Assembly (NCBI GenBank): GCA_001683735.1
Contig: LUGG01000019.1
Location: forward strand, 372,001-436,000
From: Grifola frondosa
Lineage: Eukaryota > Basidiomycota > Agaricomycetes > Polyporales > Grifolaceae
Direction of reading: 5' to 3'
DNA length: 64,000 nt
The notes beneath the pieces were generated by a model, which had not been told where the DNA came from, ran no database searches, and saw nothing but the letters and a program-made list of their open reading frames with translations. Of the stretch, positions 58,340-64,000 are shown piece by piece (positions within the stretch are counted from its first letter, which is position 1; the number at the start of each line of letters is the position of its first letter). The translations under genes were made by a program, and so were the position numbers.

Positions 58340-58931
58340 TCAGAACGTCTTCGAGTCTTCTGCTCCTGGTGCATGTTCATCCGCCTTCTTTGAGAATCGT
58401 TTCGGCAGCTGCTCGACGACCTGCTGCACCCCGCCTGCGCTCCTCATTGCGTGCGCCTCTGCAGATCGTCCTGCGCAAGAAGAGTTCAGAACAGCACGTC
58501 CACCCCGACAGCCAGTGAGCGTACCATGTACCCAGCGAGATAAGCATGAAAGTGCCCACAGCCCAGTTCGAAGCAACGAATACATCTATAGATGGGGTCC
58601 ATCAGCTCCGCGATACGCCATATGCTATAGACGGAACAGATACGCACTGGTACTCATGCCACGGATGACCCCGATGCCCGCCCCGCTCGCGATGCCGCTC
58701 AGCAGGCTGCTGCGCGCACACGGGATCTCGTTGATCTTCTGCAGGTCATCCCATAGAGAGATTCTCTTCCTTATGCGAGGCCGGTGAGCCGCGGTGGGGC
58801 GCGGGACGGGGGCTCGGGGTGCGCACCTTGATCGCCTCCTTGACGTCCGTCCAGTAGCTTCCTGTGGTGTCGGTCTGGAACACGATCCGCTTTGAGGAGG
58901 AGGGGTCGGAGGTGGGAGGTGGTGAAGACAT
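58340..58931 (-). CDS. COX20: cytochrome c oxidase assembly protein COX20
   Basis: A mitochondrial inner-membrane chaperone for Cox2. ATG at 58931 (MSSPPPTSDPSSSKRIVFQT). An upstream ATG at 59057 in the same frame would add 42 residues that look like leader. Exon 1 ends YWTDVKEAIK. An intron (about 58,751-58,826) leads to KINEIPCARSSLLSGIASGA and GIGVIRGMS (TM1). A further intron precedes NWAVGTFMLISLGTW (TM2), and the last exon ends EQLPKRFSKKADEHAPG with stop at 58340. The IPCAR motif and the two TM helices are diagnostic for COX20/FAM36A. It is convergent with the rhodanese gene. Confidence 0.88.
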
Positions 58932-59268
58932 GTTGGAGGTGGATTGGGTGTAAGAGGATGCAGGAGGCTCCTCTTGCGCTCGGGCTCTGGAAAGCGCGTC
59001 GCGGACTTCAAAAATGAGTTTGAGTTCAAGTTCGTCGATATGCTTGGCTCTTTGCACCCTCCCAGACTGCTAGAAAGAAGCTTCAAATCTAGCTAAGGAT
59101 TTTACAGGGCCACTATACAAAACCAGAGCTGGCAGTATTGAACACAGAGTTTAGAGCATTTTTTGGTATCCGCTATCACAGTTGAACGTTGATTTTACAT
59201 GGTATAGTACATCCTGGATCCCCAAATTTCTCTCAAAACCGTACATGCAACACGAATCTACTCCACAA

Positions 59269-60895
59269 TCACTGAGGCACCAGGTTCCCTCCACGATACC
59301 TCGGCGCCGTCGTCCTGCCAACATAGGGGATAGGATCGAGATGCCGCGCGTCCTTCGCCGCGACTCTCGACGACGCAGAATCAAGCTCAAGCTCCTCCGC
59401 ACAGCACTTAGATTTCCCACCCACCTCCATCGCAGGATGCAGCAGACCAGCTGCGGCCGCAGTCGCACCAACCACCTGGCGCACCGCCTCCTCCGCCGAC
59501 AAGAGCGCGCCCGAGATCCACGTATGGTGGCGCGAGAGGTGCTCGCCCGCGAAGAATATATCGCCCTCAGGGCTCCGCGCAGGCCCGAAGAGCAGACTGA
59601 ACTGTCCAGGCAGGAACATCGCATCTCCCGTCGCCGCGCGCGCAGACCACGCGACGTCGAACGTCTCGAGCAGCTCGCCCGCGACATCCACATCCGGGTA
59701 CACCTCCGCGAGGCAGCGCACCGCGACGCGGCGCCGCTCCTCCGCAGGGAGCGACACCCACGCCGCTGCGTCCGCCATCCACGCGTACAGCATCAGCCCC
59801 CGCGGCCCGCGTCGCCGAGCCCGTACGACGGGTACACGATCCAGCGGATCGGCAGGTCCGTCGTCGACTGCCCGCCGCGCGTCCCGCCGCGGCCGCCTGC
59901 ACGTGTCTCCCAGAAGCGCGTGCGGAAGCGCAGGCCCATCTTGTACAGCGCCTCGAAGTGCATCGCGCGGATCGCGAGCTCCTTCTCTGCGCGCCACCGC
60001 GGGCGCTCCACGATCATCTTCAGCGCCGCGGGCGGATCGCGAGCCACGATCGGTCAAAGGACGCGGACGCCGCGTGTGCGCCGGATGTGGTGATGCGCGC
60101 CGTGTTGTGCTCTTGGTAGATGCCCGTGATGCGCGCGCCGAGGGTGATGTGCTCGGGTCCGATGAGGTGCGCGAGCGCCTGCGGGAGGCGGTCCATGCCG
60201 TGCGCGATCGTGTACCACTTGCGCGTCGCGAAGTCGAGGTTCTGCATGACGAGCTCGACGGTGCTCAGTGCGAACTGGTTCGTCTGCGACGTGACCGTCT
60301 CGACGAAGTCGATGACGGCCTCTGGCCATTTGGGGAACGTGCCGAGGTAGGTGCGGAAGGAGTAGGCGTCGTATTTGAGTAGCGCTGCGAAGCCTGCGTC
60401 GAAGTCCGCCGTGAGCGCCGTGAGGAAGGGGTCTAGAGCCTCGTTCAGGAGGCTGCCGGCGGTCTTGGCTTCCCAGCCTTCGGGCACGTCCCAGTTCACG
60501 TCGGCGGGTGTGGTGTCCATGAAGCGGAACCCGTCTCTGCGGACGCCGTTCACGTAAAGGATGTTTCCTGCGCTGTTCAGAATGTAGGGGATGAGCTCGA
60601 TGCGGAGCGCGGAAGGGAGAGACGCGTTGAGCATGTCGATGAGGCGAAATACGATTTGGTGGAACTGCGAGTCGGGGATGCGCATGGCGCCGGCTTCGAA
60701 GTATTGGTTCGGCTCTGGCGTGAATCGGTGGGTGTAGATGCGCCCGCCGAGCCGGTCGTTCGCCTCGTAGACGTGGACTGCGTGGCCGTGCTTCGCAAGG
60801 AGGAAAGCGGTGTATAAGCCGGCTATTCCGCCGCCAACGATGCCGATGGACAGTTTCTTGTTAAGTGTTGGGTCCGTTTCGGCGAGAGCACCCAT
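59269..60895 (-). CDS. flavin amine oxidase (L-amino-acid / monoamine oxidase type)
   Basis: FAD-dependent oxidation of amino acids or amines with H2O2 release. ATG at 60895; the dinucleotide fold is seen as IGIVGGGIAGLYTAFLLAK and the second FAD contact as YEANDRLGGRIYTHRF. Central parts include YFEAGAMRIPDSQFHQIVF and KWYTIAHGMDRLPQAL. The C-terminal FAD block is GDIFFAGEHLSRHHTWISGA with LLSAEEAVRQVVG, and the stop is at 59269. The gene is nearly intronless. Two missing bases break it: at about 60051 (CGGATC read CGATC, after SFDR) and in the C run at 59797-59801 (minus-strand G6 read G5, before LMLYAWMAD). No signal peptide is evident, so an intracellular or peroxisomal enzyme is likely; the last residues (GNLVPQ) are not a peroxisome signal. 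Confidence 0.88.
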
Positions 60896-62257
60896 GGCGT
60901 ATTTGGTTCTGCGCCTTGGATGTTAGTTATATATCCACGAGCAGGAGTGAAATAGATACTCACAAATACGAAGTAGGAGTTTAGAAGGAGATGGTGTATG
61001 TACCTTCGTTGATGAGGATGAGCGTGTTGAATGATCAGCATCGGACATCGTTTATATAGCTGACTCGACAAGGTTCACAGTAGTCAAATGCCAGCAGGAG
61101 AATTCAGTGGATGACCGTCGTAACCAAGTAAATGCTTCTGATCGCGGAGAAAATCAGACTGCTCTAGCTGCAATCAGAATCATGTAGTACACAGCTCTGT
61201 ACGACCAGAGACGCGGTCGGCCGAAATAACGCGGAGAAAAGTGACGATGGCGTGCTTTGCGACCGGTAATAGTGGAGTTGATGTGATTTGCTACGCTGTT
61301 TGGGCTTCTGGGCGAGACGGATGACGGTCTGAAAAATGTGAGGTTAGACGGGTTCTACAAAGAGTGATCGCGCCGAAGGTTCGAAGTATCCATACGACTC
61401 ACGACGCTCCCCATCGCTTGCCGCCAGTCATGTGGAGAAGTCTCATAATACAACGGCAACGAACGCATACAAATATGCAAGCCGCTCTGGCCATCATCGA
61501 TGCATCGGCACATGTATCTCCGACCTCAGACGGGCGGCTTAATGAACATCTTGATTGAGAAATTTTCGAAACCGCAGAGCTCGGCATCTGAAGGAGTAGG
61601 ATGGAATGTAAACGTATAAATGGACAATACAGCCATGTGTATGATGTATTGATGGGGTCGGCTTACGAAAGTTCAACTCTCCATGTACAGGAGGCACGCT
61701 AGGCTAGAGTGCAGTGGGAGTGCGCTTCTGGCGATGTGAGAGCTATGGTGGAAGTGGGTCATGTGCATGAGTCCATCTGGTAGCTTGATCCTGCTTGTGG
61801 CAGTCCCGGGGAGCATCCGAGTGATTCGTGAGCAAGGGAAGAAGACTTAACCCTAGCGCGAGGTCGGGCTCCGGCCGATGCTCGGCACGGTGTGAGTCTC
61901 CAGTGTGTCGGACTCGGTTCCTAACTTGGTCGAACTCCTCCGCAGCAGCCATGGAACGCCACCTAACGCTACTCACTGTGTACATCTCTAATATTTGCTA
62001 ATCAATGTGCATGATATCGCGCCAAAAACACACGTACGTTATGTTCTCCAATTGATATCACGAACGTTTCTGCTGCCATTGCGATTTCAGCATCGGAGAT
62101 CAGCCAGCACTATATGTACGTACATTTGGATCAGCACTTTGTATCTGGGAGCTAAACGACCACCGTGACCTCTGCACCTTCTCAGCAAACCTCTCACGAG
62201 GCCCGCTTTACTGCGTTTCGAAATGCCGCTCACAAGCTCGTAACGCCACACTTTGCG
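60896..62257. other. upstream region of amine oxidase gene and intergenic
   Basis: About 1.36 kb. It holds the amine oxidase promoter and a possible 5' UTR intron. No coding frame of interest and no structural RNA recognised. Confidence 0.45.
61051..61058 (-). promoter_or_regulatory. possible TATA box of amine oxidase gene
   Basis: On the minus strand the sequence reads CTATATAAAC, 155 bases upstream of the ATG at 60895. The distance allows a 5' UTR of about 120 bases. Supported only by motif and position. Confidence 0.4.
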
Positions 62258-62957
62258 ATGGCGACAAGCAAGGACTCATCATGCCAGGCACAGGAATGGC
62301 GAGCAGACGCCCTTGTGCAGAACTTTGTTGTCTGCTGCGCACGTTTGCCGGGTGATTGCTTTCATGATGGTACTGCTCTGATACGCGACTTGATCAGTTC
62401 GCATGACGAATTGCAAGATATTGGTCTAAACGCAGCTGCAATTGCGTCAAACTCTGCAACGTGCGGGCAACTCCTCGCATGCTATTGCACATTTTACATC
62501 AATGCATTGACCTTACAGAATTTCAGGAGCAACCGCCCTATTCAAGAAATTGAAAATATAGCACGTCTGCCAAAATTTGTTTATCCCCTCCCTCCAAATC
62601 GGCCTACTTCGACTGTGCGTCTCGTACAAGGCTGAAGCTGAACAACCTCGATTCTTATCCTCGTCTTGTGCTTTGTAGCAATGGGCTCTCAATGACGGGA
62701 GCACGAACTGGGATGAACATAGGGGTTGCTTGTGCCGCCCAACTCAGCACCTCGGAGTATTTTTCAACGACCTGAGTCGAAGCGATCCAGATGTCAAATC
62801 CTTGATTATGGCCACAAGATTTCCACCACATATTCAGGCACCTGCGTTTATCGGGTCCAACCGCTCGCCCCCCATATATTTGCTTATTCTCCCGGCGCAC
62901 ACTGTCGATAAACTTCATCCCAGACTCCTGATAGGTGCGGCGATCCCACCGTTTTAG
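62258..62957 (+). CDS. unknown two-exon protein, about 210 residues
   Basis: No family recognised. The first in-frame ATG is 62258 (MATSKDSSCQAQEWRADALV). The exon continues through DGTALIRDLISSHDELQDIG and NIARLPKFVYPLPPNRPTST. A well-formed intron follows: GTGCGT donor at about 62611, CTGAA-type branch region, TTTGTAG acceptor at about 62682. Exon 2 is in phase and reads QWALNDGSTNWDEHRGCLCR, then PTQHLGVFFNDLSRSDPDVK, FPPHIQAPAFIGSNRSPPIY and LLIGAAIPPF, TAG at 62955. The frame is also open from 62165 without an ATG, so an earlier exon may exist. Two open exons joined in phase by good splice sites are the evidence. No membrane segments or Cys cluster. Confidence 0.45.
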
Positions 62958-64000
62958 CCATCACAAGATCACAGTCTGCGCGCTCAGCAATTGATTTCGC
63001 ACACCATTCGCCCTTACTCTGGGGGCGCTCATCCTCATTCAGCAACGCCCGCGGTATTATCAAATACGAGCGGTTCCGTCCTTGCGAAGATTGGTCATCG
63101 GGTCTCGGCGATCCGACACGAGTGAGTGTTGGTGCACCGAAGTCTGCTGGTACGGTCGCGCAGGCCTTGCTAGGATTGTAACTGCCTCTTCCAAACCATC
63201 GGTCCCGCGTGGCTGTGTTGTTGACGCACTCTTCAAGAGATCCGGAAAAGAGGTCGAGTCGTGACTCGTCGTCCTGTTGGAGATTGTGCATCGCATGAAT
63301 GACAGTCTGATCTATTCGGACTGACGTGTCGGGATTGTGCGGAAGGCTGCCAATCATACATTGAGTTTCTCTCGGGCATACCTCAGTTGGAGGCGGCTGT
63401 TCCTAGCTAAGCTCTAGTGTCCCCAGCTCGGAGCAAGACGTCGATTCGAAAACCTCTCCTAACTCATGAAGATTCAGGATTGGATAGTATTTGGCTGCTT
63501 TTTCTATTCTGGCACTGGAGTTTAGTACACCCTTCATTGTCAATGCGCGTCTCTTCACGATTAGAGCCGTCTCCGGCGTACACCTCCCGTACTTATTTCC
63601 ACACCAAATCATTACAGCTAATTCCAGATATGTTCTGATTGTGTGTTCTTTACTCTTCCGACTCCCAATTTATCCCTAGTCTGCCGTCTCTTTTACCTTC
63701 AGTTTGACTCCACGGTTGATTTACATCTGATAATCGCATTGACCTACGTGAAGGCTGCAAATTTGACTCAGCATGATTTCCCGTGTCAAGATCCACAATA
63801 TTGGAGAAGGTATGTAACATGTCAACTTGTAAAATGGAAGTGGTCCTCGATCATGATCGGGCGATCTCATCCACCCAGTACGCATGCTATACGTACATTA
63901 TGTTTTTCCTGCATGATTATCCTTAGGTCAGAAAGGAGGATGTAAACTCGGATATCTAAGGCCGGTCGCAGCAAAGGCTATGCCGTGGCGTCAAAAGCCA
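62958..64000. other. right-end stretch, no confirmed gene
   Basis: A 157-codon minus-strand frame (62884-63357) overlaps the two-exon gene by 74 bases. It is hydrophilic, without recognised motif and without supporting splice signals, so it is not called. Beyond 63,400 only short AT-rich frames occur. Confidence 0.4.

Noticed and set aside
59182..60093. 303-codon plus-strand ORF
   Set aside because: Antisense shadow of the amine oxidase gene; extremely Arg-rich.
62884..63357. 157-codon minus-strand ORF
   Set aside because: Overlaps the better supported two-exon plus-strand gene and has no recognisable feature.

Overview
The window is from a filamentous basidiomycete fungus, most likely an Agaricomycete of the polypore type. 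Genes are densely packed, rich in short introns (about 50-70 nt, GT..AG), and the proteins belong to fungal families: a Jen1-type carboxylate transporter, a secreted glucoamylase with a starch-binding domain, membrane-anchored aspartic proteases, a CreA/Mig1-type zinc finger, a Dicer, the URC1 uracil-catabolism enzyme and mitochondrial ribosomal mL58. No bacterial, viral, rRNA, CRISPR or clear transposon sequence was seen.

Layout. 0-11 kb: the 3' end of a CmcJ/NvfI-like oxygenase (+), a LYR-motif protein (-), a Jen1-like transporter (-), a 2.3 kb gene-free stretch, and the rRNA/tRNA cytidine acetyltransferase Kre33/NAT10 (-). 11-16 kb: dynactin p62 (+) and an unnamed membrane protein (+). 16-26 kb: a carbon/nitrogen acquisition block with glucoamylase (+), two head-to-head aspartic proteases (-/+) and a CreA/Mig1-type C2H2 factor (-). 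26-30 kb: a 3.8 kb stretch without a convincing gene. 30-43 kb: a Pex24p/DysF peroxin (-), a CEP95-like DUF5745 protein (+), a voltage-gated K+ channel (-), Dicer (+) and URC1 (-). 43-46 kb: two small Cys-cluster proteins (-, -) in an AT-richer patch. 46-50 kb: a nucleotide pyrophosphatase/phosphodiesterase (+) and a SYLF-domain protein (-). 52-61 kb: an aquaglyceroporin (+), mL58 (-), dienelactone hydrolase (+), VDAC porin (-), a Cdc25/Acr2-like rhodanese (+), COX20 (-) and a flavin amine oxidase (-). 61-64 kb: mostly non-coding, with one newly inferred two-exon gene at 62.26-62.96 kb.

The most striking global property is that at least nineteen otherwise well-conserved coding positions, in a dozen unrelated genes, need a one- or two-base correction to stay in frame. 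Most are a missing C or G in a short homopolymer. This looks like consensus error from a lightly polished long-read assembly, not pseudogenisation. Anyone using ORF-only predictions from this window would wrongly call Dicer, glucoamylase, the CreA-like factor and others broken. Exon boundaries below come from reading splice signals by eye and gene ends are more reliable than internal junctions.

I did not find a clear candidate for a new multi-gene biological system. The best leads for novelty are the tandem Cys-cluster proteins, the CEP95-like single-exon gene, the divergent membrane-anchored protease pair and the unrecognised two-exon gene near the right end.
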